NCBI RefSeq assembly: GCF_006658505.1
Contig: NZ_VFUZ01000014.1
Location: forward strand, 109,227-173,226
Reading direction: 5' to 3'
Length of the DNA: 64,000 bases
DNA from: Mesorhizobium sp. B2-4-15
Lineage (GTDB): Bacteria > Pseudomonadota > Alphaproteobacteria > Rhizobiales > Rhizobiaceae
Numbering within the stretch: position 1 is the first letter of the stretch; every line of letters starts with the position of its first letter. The position numbers were made by a program, and so were the translations under genes. Below, piece after piece: positions 15,853 through 25,111 of the stretch. The notes below the pieces were generated by a model. That model made no database searches, had not been told where the DNA came from, and saw only the letters and a list, made by a program, of their open reading frames with translations.

Positions 15853-18302
15853 GCGCGCAGCCTCTCGTTCTTCGGATCCCACAAGGGCTCGTCCTTCTGC
15901 ACGACAGCCTTGAACCGGTCGCCGAAGATTTCGACCTCGACAGAGGTGCCCGGCTCGGTCAGGTCGGCGCGCAGCATGCCGAGCGCGATGGACTTGTCGG
16001 TGCGATGGCCCCAGCCGCCTGATGTCGTTTCACCAACGATCTGGCCGCCATGCCAGAGCGTCGACATGTAGGGTGCGTCGCAATCGCCGGGGTTTTCCAC
16101 CACCAGCGTGACGAAGCGTTTCTTCACGCCTTGCTGTTTCTCGTTCTGCAGCGCCGTCTTGCCACGGAAGTCGGGCTTTTCCCATTTGACGAAACGTTCC
16201 AGCCCACCCTGCAGGATCGAATAGTCGGTCGACAAATCCCCCTTCCAGGTGCGGTAGCCTTTTTCGAGCCTCAGCGAATCCAGCGCGTACATGCCGAAAG
16301 GCTTCAAGCCGTGTTTCTGGCCTGCGGCCCAGATGGCGTCGAAGACGGCAACCGTGTCGTCCACCCTGGTGTGGATTTCCCAACCGAGCTCTCCGGCAAA
16401 GGAGACGCGCACGAGCCTCGCCCAGCGGCCGGCGATCTTGGTCTCCTGATGCGTCAGCCAGGGCAAGGCGAGATCCGCATCGCAGACATCGGCGAGGATT
16501 TTTCGCGAATTGGGGCCGGCGAGAATCTGGGTCGAATAGTCCTCGGTGCGGTCGGTCAGCGTGAAGGCCGCATCCCCTGGCATGCGCGACTTCAGCCATT
16601 CGAAATCATGCCACTGCGCGACCGCCGCCGTGATCAGCGTCATCTGATCCTCGCCATGGCGCACGACGGACATTTCGGTGACGATGCGGCCTTTGTCGTC
16701 GGCGAAGTAGACGAGCCCGATGCGACCAGGCTTCGGCACCAGGCCGGTGACCTGCAGGCTCAGCCATTCGGCGGCGCCGGGGCCTTCGAGGTTGAAGCGC
16801 GAGAAGCCAGGCAGGTCCAGGATGCCGGCGGCGTCGCGCACGGCCAGGCACTCTTCGCGCACGCGGTGCTGCCAGGGCCCGTCGCGGCGGAAGGTCAGTG
16901 TCGCCTCCTCGGAGATATCGTCGCCGTCCTGCGCGTACCAGGTGGCGCGTTCCCAGCCATTATAGGCGTCGAAGCGGCCGCCGAGCGCCTTGATGCGATC
17001 ATGGATCGGCGAAAGCTTGCGGTCGCGCCCTTCCGGCCAGGCATGGCGCGGGAACTGGATGGCGTATTCGTTGCCGTAGATTTCCATGCCCTTGGCGACG
17101 CAATAGTCCGGCGCCGAAGCAAAAGAGGTGAAGCGGCGCGGGTCGCACGACCACATGTCCCACTCCGTCTGGCCCTGCGTCACCCATTCGGCCAGCACCT
17201 TGCCGGCGCCGCCGCCCTGGGCGATGCCGAAGGTGAAGACGCAGGCCTCGAATGCGTTGGGAACGCCAGGCATCGGGCCGATCAGCGGATTGCCGTCCGG
17301 CGCATAGGGGATCGGACCGTTGATGACCTTGGACAGGCCGGCGGTGCCCAGGATCGGCACGCGGGCGACCGCATCGGCCAGGTAGTGCTCCAGCCGGTCG
17401 AGATCGTCGGGGAAGAGCTGGAAGGAAAAATCCTCCGGCATCGGATCGTTGTGGGTGGCCCAATGCGCGCGGCAATTGCGCTCATAGGGGCCGAGATTCA
17501 TGCCACTCTTTTCCTGGCGCAGGTAGTATGAGGTATCGACGTCGCGCAGCAGCGGCAGTTTTTTGCCTTGTTCCCTCGACCATGCCGCCAGTTCGGGGAT
17601 TTCCTCGAACAGGATATATTGATGGCTCATCACCATCATCGGCACTTCGCGGCCGAACATCCTGCCGATTTCGGCGGCGCGGTAACCGGCGGCATTGACG
17701 ACGATCTCGCAGCGGATCTCTCCTTGCGGTGTGGTGACCACCCATTCGTCCTTTTCGCGGCGCACGCCGGTCACCGGGCAGAAGCGGATGATCCTGGCGC
17801 CCATGTCACGCGCGCCCTTGGCCAGCGCCTGGGTCAACTGCGCCGGGTCGATATCGCCGTCGCTCGGGTCGTAGAGCGCGCCTTCGAGGTCATGGGTTTC
17901 GATAAAGGGGTAGCGGCGCTTGATCTCGTCGACGCCGACAACGTCGATGTCCATGCCCTGATAGCGGCCCATGCCCTTGGCGCGCTGGAATTCCTGCATG
18001 CGCTCCTTCGAGTGAGCGAGGCGCAGCGAGCCGGTGACGTGATAGTTCATGGGATAGTCGACCGCCTCGGCAAGGCCCCGGTAAAGCTCGGTCGAATAGC
18101 GCTGCATGTTCATCAGCGACCAGGACGAGGAGAAGGTCGGCACGTTGCCGGCGGCATGCCAGGTCGAGCCTGACGTCAGCTCGTTCTTTTCCAGAAGCAC
18201 GCAATCGGTCCAGCCTGCCTTGGCCAGATGATAGAGCGCGGAGGTGCCGACAACGCCACCTCCGATGATCACCACGCGCGCCGTGCTCGGCAAACCCGCC
18301 AT
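15849..18302 (-). CDS. Dimethylglycine-dehydrogenase-like flavoprotein 2
   Basis: An 817-residue protein with the same two-domain plan as flavoprotein 1: VVIIGGGVVGTSALYHLAKAGW and SGSTWHAAG (covalent FAD His49), then GIAQGGGAGKVLAEWVTQG at the end of the FAD domain and a GcvT-like half with AVRDAAGILDLPGFSRF, LAGPNSRKIL, RVSFAGELGWEIHT and TSGGWGHRTDKSIALG. ATG 18302 has GGGAG upstream; a longer frame exists but lies in a repeat hairpin. It is the first gene of the four-gene operon and is read away from the XRE-cupin regulator. Confidence 0.9.
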   Translation of the reverse strand: MAGLPSTARVVIIGGGVVGTSALYHLAKAGWTDCVLLEKNELTSGSTWHAAGNVPTFSSSWSLMNMQRYSTELYRGLAEAVDYPMNYHVTGSLRLAHSKERMQEFQRAKGMGRYQGMDIDVVGVDEIKRRYPFIETHDLEGALYDPSDGDIDPAQLTQALAKGARDMGARIIRFCPVTGVRREKDEWVVTTPQGEIRCEIVVNAAGYRAAEIGRMFGREVPMMVMSHQYILFEEIPELAAWSREQGKKLPLLRDVDTSYYLRQEKSGMNLGPYERNCRAHWATHNDPMPEDFSFQLFPDDLDRLEHYLADAVARVPILGTAGLSKVINGPIPYAPDGNPLIGPMPGVPNAFEACVFTFGIAQGGGAGKVLAEWVTQGQTEWDMWSCDPRRFTSFASAPDYCVAKGMEIYGNEYAIQFPRHAWPEGRDRKLSPIHDRIKALGGRFDAYNGWERATWYAQDGDDISEEATLTFRRDGPWQHRVREECLAVRDAAGILDLPGFSRFNLEGPGAAEWLSLQVTGLVPKPGRIGLVYFADDKGRIVTEMSVVRHGEDQMTLITAAVAQWHDFEWLKSRMPGDAAFTLTDRTEDYSTQILAGPNSRKILADVCDADLALPWLTHQETKIAGRWARLVRVSFAGELGWEIHTRVDDTVAVFDAIWAAGQKHGLKPFGMYALDSLRLEKGYRTWKGDLSTDYSILQGGLERFVKWEKPDFRGKTALQNEKQQGVKKRFVTLVVENPGDCDAPYMSTLWHGGQIVGETTSGGWGHRTDKSIALGMLRADLTEPGTSVEVEIFGDRFKAVVQKDEPLWDPKNERLRA

Positions 18303-18348
18303 GTTCTTCTCCCAAACTTCAAGCGCGCTGCGCTTCTGCTTTTGTTTT

Positions 18349-18397
18349 GATGCATGTCGTCGTCCCAACCCGCGCACGGTTTTGGGCGACATGCATT
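18349..18397. repeat. TGCATGTCG stem-loop repeat
   Basis: TGCATGTCG (18351-18359) pairs with CGACATGCA (18387-18395), with a further CCCAA/TTGGG pairing inside. The hairpin fills the gap between the XRE-cupin gene and flavoprotein 2. From memory, this hairpin type is common in Mesorhizobium intergenic DNA. It could reduce read-through between the two genes. Confidence 0.6.
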
Positions 18398-18984
18398 CAG
18401 TAGACGGGTGGCGAAACCACCCAGATGACAACCGCCGGCTCGGTCCCCGGATTGCGCCAGCGATAGGGCTTGCCTTCGAAGCGGAAGGAATCGCCTTCGC
18501 CGAGCCGGTGCCAGACGCCCGCGATCTCGATATCGAACTGCCCGGAGGCGAGGTATCCAGCCTCCTCGGTCGGCCGGCGGGCCTCGGTCTTCAGCTCCGC
18601 GCCCGGCGCGAAGACAGAGCGCACCATCTCGAAGCTGCCCCCGAGATCGGGTGACAGAAGCTCTTCCACCAGGCCGGTCTCGCTGGTGCCGAGCGTGCGG
18701 CGCTTGCCGGCGCGCACAATGACGCCACGTTCGCTTTCCTGGGGCACGTCGTGGCTGAAGAACAGGCTGATCGGCACGCCGAACAGCTCCGCGAAGGCCC
18801 TGAGGTCGCTGAGCGATGGCGTTGACAGACCACGCTCGACCTGGCTGACCCAGCCGACCGAACGGTCAAGTTTCAGGGCGATCTCTGCCAGCGTCAGCCC
18901 GCGCGCCCTGCGCAGCGCCCTGATGTCGCTCGCCAGCACGCGTTCGTCAGGTCCCTGCAATGTTCGTGCGGTAGTGGAAGGCAA
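18397..18984 (-). CDS. XRE-family transcriptional regulator with cupin domain
   Basis: A 195-residue regulator. Residues about 15-70 form an XRE helix-turn-helix (LRRARGLTLAEIALKLDRSVGWVSQVERGLSTPSLSDL region); residues about 110-190 form a small cupin sensor (GYLASGQFDIEIAG, GDSFRFEGKPYRWRNPG). HTH-cupin proteins of this type often control amine, polyamine or betaine catabolism. The best start is TTG 18984 with GAGAG upstream; internal starts are possible. It is read in the same direction as the flavoprotein operon just downstream and diverges from the nitroreductase gene. A strong inverted repeat at 18996-19022 directly upstream is its probable own operator. Confidence 0.88.
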   Translation of the reverse strand: MPSTTARTLQGPDERVLASDIRALRRARGLTLAEIALKLDRSVGWVSQVERGLSTPSLSDLRAFAELFGVPISLFFSHDVPQESERGVIVRAGKRRTLGTSETGLVEELLSPDLGGSFEMVRSVFAPGAELKTEARRPTEEAGYLASGQFDIEIAGVWHRLGEGDSFRFEGKPYRWRNPGTEPAVVIWVVSPPVY

Positions 18985-18995
18985 AACGCTCTCGT

Positions 18996-19022
18996 CATGA
19001 AATTTTCCATCCGAATTTCATG
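18996..19022. promoter_or_regulatory. Inverted repeat, candidate operator of the XRE-cupin regulator
   Basis: CATGAAATT (18996-19004) and AATTTCATG (19014-19022) form a perfect 9-bp inverted repeat with a 9-base spacer, 12 bp in front of the regulator start and within the divergent promoter region of the nitroreductase gene. A related TTATGAAAA half-site follows at about 19035. XRE dimers typically bind such sites. Confidence 0.6.
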
Positions 19023-19167
19023 AGAAAGCAAGCTTATGAAAAAATCAAGTAGATTTTCACCGACGCTCAAGATTTGCTTGCAGGATTTTGACGGTTCATG
19101 CAAAGGCTCCGCTTCTTCGAGCGGCGAGCGGGGACGTCCGATCGACACAAAGGCTAAGGGACGGCCC

Positions 19168-19872
19168 ATGCTGGAAAAGAAGGCTCGAATCGCGGGGGAT
19201 GCCGAGATCGTCGATGACGCGATCATATCGCGCCGTTCGGTGCGCGCATTTCTGCCCGACATGGTCGACGACGAGACGATCCGCGCCATTCTGGCGGTTG
19301 CGGCGCGCGCGCCGTCGGGCACCAACATGCAGCCATGGCGGGTCTACGTCACCAAGGGCGAGACCAAGCAGCAGATATCGGATGCCATCCTGAATTCCGG
19401 CATCCGTGCCGAAAAGGCCGACTGGGACGAGTATCGCTACTATCCCACGCAGTTCTTCGAGCCGTACCTGACCCGCCGCCGTGCCAATGGCTTCGGTCTC
19501 TATGGCGTGCTTGGCATCGGCCGACGCGAGGTCGACAGGATGCGCGCCCAGCATGACCGCAACTTCGTCTTCTTCGATGCGCCGGTCGGCATGATCTTCA
19601 CCATCGACCGCCGCCTCAACCAGGGTTCGTGGATCGACTACGGCATGTTCCTGCAGAACATCATGGTCGCGGCGCGGGGCAGGGGCCTGCACACTTGCCC
19701 GCAGGCCGCCTTCGCGCCCTATCACCGGCAGATCCGGCCGGTGCTCAACATTCCCGACGAGGAGATCGTCGTCTGCGGCATGGCGCTTGGGTATGAAGAC
19801 ACGTCCAAGCCGGAAAACGCCTTCCGCACCGATCGTGTGCCGCTGGAAGATTGGGTAACGTTCAGCGAATAG
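19168..19872 (+). CDS. Nitroreductase family protein
   Basis: A 234-residue FMN-dependent nitroreductase-fold protein. Family motifs are ISRRSVRAFLPDMVDD (FMN phosphate Arg residues), AARAPSGTNMQPWRVYV, DYGMFLQNIMVAARGRGLHTC and a late VVCGMALGYED. ATG 19168 is preceded by TAAGGG at 19155-19160. It reduces nitro, quinone or flavin-type acceptors with NAD(P)H in the cytosol; the physiological substrate is unknown. The gene diverges from the XRE-cupin regulator and may be under its control. Confidence 0.9.
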   Translation: MLEKKARIAGDAEIVDDAIISRRSVRAFLPDMVDDETIRAILAVAARAPSGTNMQPWRVYVTKGETKQQISDAILNSGIRAEKADWDEYRYYPTQFFEPYLTRRRANGFGLYGVLGIGRREVDRMRAQHDRNFVFFDAPVGMIFTIDRRLNQGSWIDYGMFLQNIMVAARGRGLHTCPQAAFAPYHRQIRPVLNIPDEEIVVCGMALGYEDTSKPENAFRTDRVPLEDWVTFSE

Positions 19873-19882
19873 AGCCGCTGGG

Positions 19883-19903
19883 CGGCCAAGCTCGTGGCCG
19901 TTT
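19883..19903. terminator. Weak bidirectional terminator
   Basis: CGGCCA (19883-19888) pairs with TGGCCG (19895-19900), followed by TTT, in the 31-bp gap between convergent genes. The stem is short, so the call is tentative. Confidence 0.4.
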
Positions 19904-21346
19904 CTATTCCGTGTTCATCCGCATGCCGTGGCCGCTGACATGGGCGCCGTCCTGCGGTGTCAGCTTGAGATAGGCGAGCAGCGCGCAGAGCGTGATGACG
20001 CCCTCGATCATAAAGAGGATCCGGAAATCACTGGCGACGGCCGCGCCGCCGCCGGCGAGGAATGACAGCATGGCAGCAGCAAGGCCGACGCTGATGGCGA
20101 CCGCCAGCTGCCACAGGATGTAATAGAGCGCGCTGAAGCGGGCGAGCTGTTCGGGCGCGATGTCGGAATAGGCGAGGTTGCCGGTCGAAGCCCATTGCAC
20201 CGAACGGAATATGCCGAAGATGAAGATATAGCTGAGCGTGATCCAGACCGGCGTCGTCGCCTGCAGCAAGGCAAAGCCCGCGACCATCGCGGCGACCACG
20301 GGCGTGTTGAAGACCAGCACGCGGCGGAAGCCGAAGCGATTGAGAAGGCGCGGCATGAAGAACCGCATGATCACCGAGCCGACCGCCGCGACGAAGGTCA
20401 GCGATCCCGCCTGCACCGCGCTCATGCCGAAGCCGAGCTGGAACATCAGCGGCAGCAGGAAGACGACGGAGCTGAGTCCGATCGTGTCGAGGCCGCCGCC
20501 GGTGAGGAAGGAGATGCGGAAGGTGCGGATGCGCAACAGCTTGAGATCGAGGAGGGGATTGCGTACGCGCAGGCAGTGGAAGGAAGCGACCGTCAGGATG
20601 ACGACGGCCAGCACAAGCTCAACGGCGATCAAGCTCCCAGCGACGTCCTTCGCCGCCAGCGAGTCCATGCCGAAGACCAGCAGGACCATGCCGCTGCCGA
20701 CCAGTAGAAAGCCCGGAAAATCGAAAGGCGTGCGCACGGGCTTGGTCACTGTGGGAAACAGCGAGGCGGCAAGTACGGCCGCCGTCAGCGCGAAGGGCAC
20801 GTTGATGAAGAAGATCCAGCGCCAGGAAATGTAAGTGGTCAGCGCGCCGCCGACGAGCGGACCGACCAGCGGTCCGGACTGGCCGGCCAGCGAGATATAC
20901 ATGTTGATCTTCAGCGTCCGACTGCGCGGAAAGGTCGACAGGATGACGACCTGGCCGAGCGTGCCCATCAGCGCGCCACCGAAGCCTTGCAGCGCGCGGG
21001 CGCCGACCAGCATCCAGATGTCGTTCGAGAGCCCGCACAGGGCCGATGAGGCGGCGAACACCAGCAAGGCGAAGCAGTAGACATTGCGCAGGCCGAAGCG
21101 GTCGGCGGCCCAGCCGCCGAGCGGCATCGAGATGATCAGGCTCGCGACATAGACGGTGATCAGCAGGCCGAGCTGGCTGGGCGGACGGGCGAGGCTCTCG
21201 CCGATGCCGGGCAGTGCCGTCACCACGACATTCTGGTCGAGGCTGGTCATGAACACGCCACACGCGACCGTCAGCGGCAGCAGGAGCAGGGCTCTGGCCG
21301 ACACATCGGCGCGATCCGTGGCGCCGGCGGATATTTCAGCAGTCAT
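19904..21346 (-). CDS. MFS transporter, DHA2-like drug/metabolite exporter
   Basis: A 480-residue inner-membrane transporter. The start ATG 21346 gives a short cytoplasmic N-terminus, then the first helix with LDQNVVVTALPGIGESL, the typical DHA2 motif. SMPLGGWAADRFGLRNVY is the A-type loop, and GARALQGFGGALMGTLGQVVI and SGPLVGPLVGG (motif C) follow. Many hydrophobic segments continue to the end. It is expected to export a drug or metabolite by proton antiport. The frame remains open upstream, but that part is not hydrophobic and looks non-coding. It is convergent with the nitroreductase gene. Confidence 0.88.
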   Translation of the reverse strand: MTAEISAGATDRADVSARALLLLPLTVACGVFMTSLDQNVVVTALPGIGESLARPPSQLGLLITVYVASLIISMPLGGWAADRFGLRNVYCFALLVFAASSALCGLSNDIWMLVGARALQGFGGALMGTLGQVVILSTFPRSRTLKINMYISLAGQSGPLVGPLVGGALTTYISWRWIFFINVPFALTAAVLAASLFPTVTKPVRTPFDFPGFLLVGSGMVLLVFGMDSLAAKDVAGSLIAVELVLAVVILTVASFHCLRVRNPLLDLKLLRIRTFRISFLTGGGLDTIGLSSVVFLLPLMFQLGFGMSAVQAGSLTFVAAVGSVIMRFFMPRLLNRFGFRRVLVFNTPVVAAMVAGFALLQATTPVWITLSYIFIFGIFRSVQWASTGNLAYSDIAPEQLARFSALYYILWQLAVAISVGLAAAMLSFLAGGGAAVASDFRILFMIEGVITLCALLAYLKLTPQDGAHVSGHGMRMNTE

Positions 21347-21522
21347 GGGGATGTTCGAACCAAACGAATGCGCCGACTCTGAGACGGGATTTTCATGTCC
21401 CTTGGACCGGTTGGGCGGCCCCGTTTTTGCATCATGAGCGCCCGCGGCGGGATTCTCTAGCGGCAGAACCGGCTGGCCTTGAGGCCAGAAGCCGCGGCGG
21501 AGCGGCCATCCGGTCACATTCC

Positions 21523-22110
21523 CTATTGCACTTCGTAGCCGACTTCCTCGCTGGCATGGCAAAGCGCGTTCCAGAACGAACGCGCGAAAGAGCGGAAGAC
21601 ATGGATGTCGAACTGGTCGGAGCCGGTGCGCTGGATCTGGGCAAAGACATCGTGATGCGCAGTCGAGCGGCCAGCGCCTATGGGGAAGGCCGGCAGCGCG
21701 AAGTCGATGGCAAAGAATTTCGCCAGCACCCATTCGGCCTTCGGCCCGGCAATGCGAATGGCGGTGCGGCCATGCGACAGGTCCGTCACCGTGCCGATGT
21801 CCGGCGTCACCACCTTGGCAAAAGCCGCGGCCAGCCCTTCGGCGTCATCGGCCACGGTGAACTTTCCCGGCGCGAAGCCGAACACCGATTTCACGCCGTC
21901 GCTCAAGCCGCCGCCGGCGCCATCAGGCAGCGCGAGCCCGGTGACGGTGCGGATGGCCGCCATCAGTTTCTTCTCTTCGCCCGGCCATGCCGCGAGCTGC
22001 ACGATCGAGCCCGGCCGCGTTTCGGTCAGCAGGATCTCGACGCCATGTTCGAAATTGCCATGCGAGCCGACATGAAACTCCGGCTCGAGGGGGGATTGGC
22101 GCTCAACCAT
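21523..22110 (-). CDS. soxG: Sarcosine oxidase gamma subunit
   Basis: A 195-residue subunit of heterotetrameric sarcosine oxidase. SoxG is the smallest GcvT-like subunit; here FDIHVFRSFARSFWNALCHAS near the C-terminus and GRTAIRIAGPKAEWVLAKFFAIDF are typical. ATG 22110 overlaps the soxA stop by 8 bp, so translation is coupled. It is the last gene of the soxBDAG operon. The enzyme oxidises sarcosine to glycine and gives methylene-tetrahydrofolate and hydrogen peroxide. Confidence 0.9.
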   Translation of the reverse strand: MVERQSPLEPEFHVGSHGNFEHGVEILLTETRPGSIVQLAAWPGEEKKLMAAIRTVTGLALPDGAGGGLSDGVKSVFGFAPGKFTVADDAEGLAAAFAKVVTPDIGTVTDLSHGRTAIRIAGPKAEWVLAKFFAIDFALPAFPIGAGRSTAHHDVFAQIQRTGSDQFDIHVFRSFARSFWNALCHASEEVGYEVQ

Positions 22111-25100
22111 GCATGCGAGTCCCTTCCGGATCGTAGAAATGGTTGGAGACGATCTCCACCGGCCCGAAGCGACTGCGCAGGGGATCGGAGACGTGGGCAC
22201 GCGTGCCGTGCCTGGCCTTGCCGCCCTTGACCAGCGCCAGCGCGATATGCTTGCCGAGCGCCGGCGAGTAGCAGCAGGCGGTGATGTGGCCGATCGAGCC
22301 GTGCGGATTGGCTTCGTCGATCTCCTCGACAATGTGCGAACCGCCATTGAGCGGCCGGTTGTCCAGCGCGATCAGGCCAACCAGTTCCAGACGGTCGGAC
22401 GCGACCAGGCCTTCGCGGTCCATCATCGCCGAGCCGATGAACGGCTTCTTCTTCGACAGCATCCAGTCGAGATGCAGGTCGCGCGCCGTGGTGCGGCCGT
22501 CGATCTCGGCGCCGGTGACATGGCCCTTCTCGATGCGCATGGTGCCCAGTGCCTCGAGCCCATAGGTGACCAGCCCGAACGGCTTGCCGGCCTCGATCAG
22601 CGCCTCCCAGACATGGGTGCCGTGGCCGGCGCCGCAATAGACCTCGAAGGCCATTTCACCCGAGAAAGATAGCCGGCAAATCATTACCGGTACGCCTGCT
22701 ATTTCGCCGTGGACAATGCCCATGAAAGGCAAGGCGGCGTTGTCGACCGATGTGCCGGTCACGCAGGCGGCGAGGATCTGCCTGGCCTTTGGCCCGCCGA
22801 TCGCGGCCCCCGCCCATTCGTCGGTCACCGAGGTGACGTGGACCTTCAGTTCCGGCCAGATCACATCGAGGAAATACTCCAGATGCTGCATCACCTTGCC
22901 GGCATTGGCCGTGGTGGTGGTCATGAGGAAATCCTGTTCGCCGAGCCGCCAGGTGGTGCCGTCGTCGAAGGCAAAACCGTCCTCGCGCAGCATCAGCCCG
23001 TAGCGCGCCTTGCCTACGGCGAGTGTCGAAAACATGTTGGTATAGACGCGGTCGAGGAATGCCGCGGCATCGGGGCCCTGGACCGCGATCTTGCCCAGCG
23101 TCGAGACGTCCACAATGCCGGCGCTTTCGCGCGTCGCCCTGGCCTCGCGCACATAGGCCTGCTCGACCGTTTCGCCGGCGTGGCCGTAGATCATCGGCCG
23201 GTACCAGAGGCCGGCGGAATACAGCGTCGCGCCATGGTCGACATGCCAGTCGTGCATCGGCGTCAGCCGTTCGGGCTTCAGGTCGCCGAAACGCTCCGCC
23301 GCCAGAGAACCGATCGAGACCGGCGCGAAGGGCGGCCGGAAGCGCGTCGTGCCGACTTCCGGGATCGGCTTGCCCAGTGCTTCGGCCATGATGGCGAGGC
23401 CGGGAACATTGGAGCTCTTGCCCTGGTCGGTCGCCATGCCAAGCGTCGTGTAGCGCTTCAGATGCTCGACCGAGACAAAGCCTTCGCGATGCGCCAGCCG
23501 GACATCCTCCGCCGTCACGTCGTGCTGGAAGTCGACAAAGCTCTTGCCCTTGGCCCTGATCTCGAACACCGGCGCCGGGTCGGGTTCGCCGGGTACGGCT
23601 TCGACAATGGGCAATGCCGCCGGGGTGCCGGTTCCACCGGCTGCCGCAAGGCCGGCGGCACGGCCTTCGGCGATCGCCTCGACGGTGGAAAAACTGCCGG
23701 TGAAGGCGCCGGCTCCAATCCACTGCTGTGTTGGCCACTGCTGCGTTGGCTTCGGCGGCAGGAAGGCTTGCCGCGCGGCATCCCATTCCGCTTTCGCACC
23801 GGCCTGGCTGGCCAGATGGATGGTCGGTGACCAGCCGCCCGACATCAGCAGGCAGTCGGCATGGATGCTGCGCGCATCGCCGGTGAGCGCGCCCGTGACC
23901 ATGTCGAAGCGCTGAACCTTGATGCCCGACAGCGTCTTGCCGCCCTCGGTCGCGACGACGGCATGGCCGGCAAAGATTTCGGCTTCCGCTTCCGTGGCGA
24001 GGCTGCGCATCTCGGCTGAAAGTTCTGGTCTGACGTCGGCGATGGCGACGACCGCGGCCCCCGCTTTCTTCAACGCGACGGCCGCCCGGTAGGCGCTGTC
24101 ATTGTTGGTGAACAGCGCGATCCGATCGCCCGGCAGCACGCCAAATTCGTTGGCGTAGCGTTCCGCCGCATGCGCCAGCATCACGCCCGGCCTGTCATTG
24201 CCCGGGAAAACCAAGGGGCGCTCGAAGGCGCCGGTGGCCAGCACCACCGATCTGGCGCGGATCGCCCAGTAGCGATGGCGTGGCTCGCCCTTGGCCGGCT
24301 GTTCCTTGTGGTCGCTGACCCGCTCGAGCGCGGCAAGCGTGTTGTTGTCGTAATAACCCCAGACCGTGGTGCGCGGCAGAAGCCGGACATTGTCGCGGCC
24401 CTCAAGCTGGGCGACGGTGCGCCGCACCCAATCGGTTGCCGGCGTGCCGTCGATGGTCTCATCGGACCAGTTGGCCGAACCGCCGAAACGCGGCTCGAGA
24501 TCGGCCAGGATGACGCGGGCGCCTTGATCGGCGGCCGCTTTGGCGGCCATCAGGCCGGCGGGGCCGGAGCCGACCACCAGCACGTCGCAGAAGGCGTTCA
24601 TGCGCTCGTAGCGGGCCGGATCCTTCGCCGATCCGGCGCTGCCGAGGCCGGCGGCGCGGCGGATGAAGTGCTCGCAGAACATCCAGAAACGGGTGCCTTT
24701 GAGCGGGCCGATCACCGGTCCCATGAAGGTCTTGTAGTAGAAGCCAGCCGACAGGATCTTGCCGCCAAGCTGATTAGCGGCATGGATGTCCCAGGCGAGC
24801 GACGGGAAGCGGTTCTGGCTGATGGCGACCAGCCCATCATGGATCTCGACCATGGTCGCCGGAATGTTTGGCTCGCGAACCTCACCCTTCAGCACCGTCA
24901 CCAGCGCGTTCGGCTCCTCGACCCCAGCGGTGAGCAGGCCGCGCGGGCGGTGGTATTTGAACGAGCGCCCGAAAAGGGTGACGCCCTTGGCCAGCAGCGC
25001 GGAGGCCAGCGTGTCGCCGGCATGGCCGGTGTAGGCAACGCCGTCGAAGGTGAAGCGGATCGTCTTCAGTCGATCGATGCGGCCGCCGGTGTCGGTGCGG

Positions 25101-25111
25101 CGCGGGCTCAT
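22103..25111 (-). CDS. soxA: Sarcosine oxidase alpha subunit
   Basis: A 1002-residue subunit, the normal SoxA size. Domains in order: an N-terminal 2Fe-2S-like fold without cluster cysteines (IRFTFDGVAYTGHAGDTLASALLAKG), an NAD-binding region (DVLVVGSGPAGLMAAKAAADQGARV near residue 175), then a C-terminal GcvT folate domain with AGIVDVSTLGKIAVQGPDA and RLSFSGEMAFEVYCGAG. It carries NAD and the tetrahydrofolate site that captures the methyl carbon. The start overlaps soxD by 4 bp (ATGA) and the end overlaps soxG by 8 bp. Confidence 0.95.
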   Translation of the reverse strand: MSPRRTDTGGRIDRLKTIRFTFDGVAYTGHAGDTLASALLAKGVTLFGRSFKYHRPRGLLTAGVEEPNALVTVLKGEVREPNIPATMVEIHDGLVAISQNRFPSLAWDIHAANQLGGKILSAGFYYKTFMGPVIGPLKGTRFWMFCEHFIRRAAGLGSAGSAKDPARYERMNAFCDVLVVGSGPAGLMAAKAAADQGARVILADLEPRFGGSANWSDETIDGTPATDWVRRTVAQLEGRDNVRLLPRTTVWGYYDNNTLAALERVSDHKEQPAKGEPRHRYWAIRARSVVLATGAFERPLVFPGNDRPGVMLAHAAERYANEFGVLPGDRIALFTNNDSAYRAAVALKKAGAAVVAIADVRPELSAEMRSLATEAEAEIFAGHAVVATEGGKTLSGIKVQRFDMVTGALTGDARSIHADCLLMSGGWSPTIHLASQAGAKAEWDAARQAFLPPKPTQQWPTQQWIGAGAFTGSFSTVEAIAEGRAAGLAAAGGTGTPAALPIVEAVPGEPDPAPVFEIRAKGKSFVDFQHDVTAEDVRLAHREGFVSVEHLKRYTTLGMATDQGKSSNVPGLAIMAEALGKPIPEVGTTRFRPPFAPVSIGSLAAERFGDLKPERLTPMHDWHVDHGATLYSAGLWYRPMIYGHAGETVEQAYVREARATRESAGIVDVSTLGKIAVQGPDAAAFLDRVYTNMFSTLAVGKARYGLMLREDGFAFDDGTTWRLGEQDFLMTTTTANAGKVMQHLEYFLDVIWPELKVHVTSVTDEWAGAAIGGPKARQILAACVTGTSVDNAALPFMGIVHGEIAGVPVMICRLSFSGEMAFEVYCGAGHGTHVWEALIEAGKPFGLVTYGLEALGTMRIEKGHVTGAEIDGRTTARDLHLDWMLSKKKPFIGSAMMDREGLVASDRLELVGLIALDNRPLNGGSHIVEEIDEANPHGSIGHITACCYSPALGKHIALALVKGGKARHGTRAHVSDPLRSRFGPVEIVSNHFYDPEGTRMHG

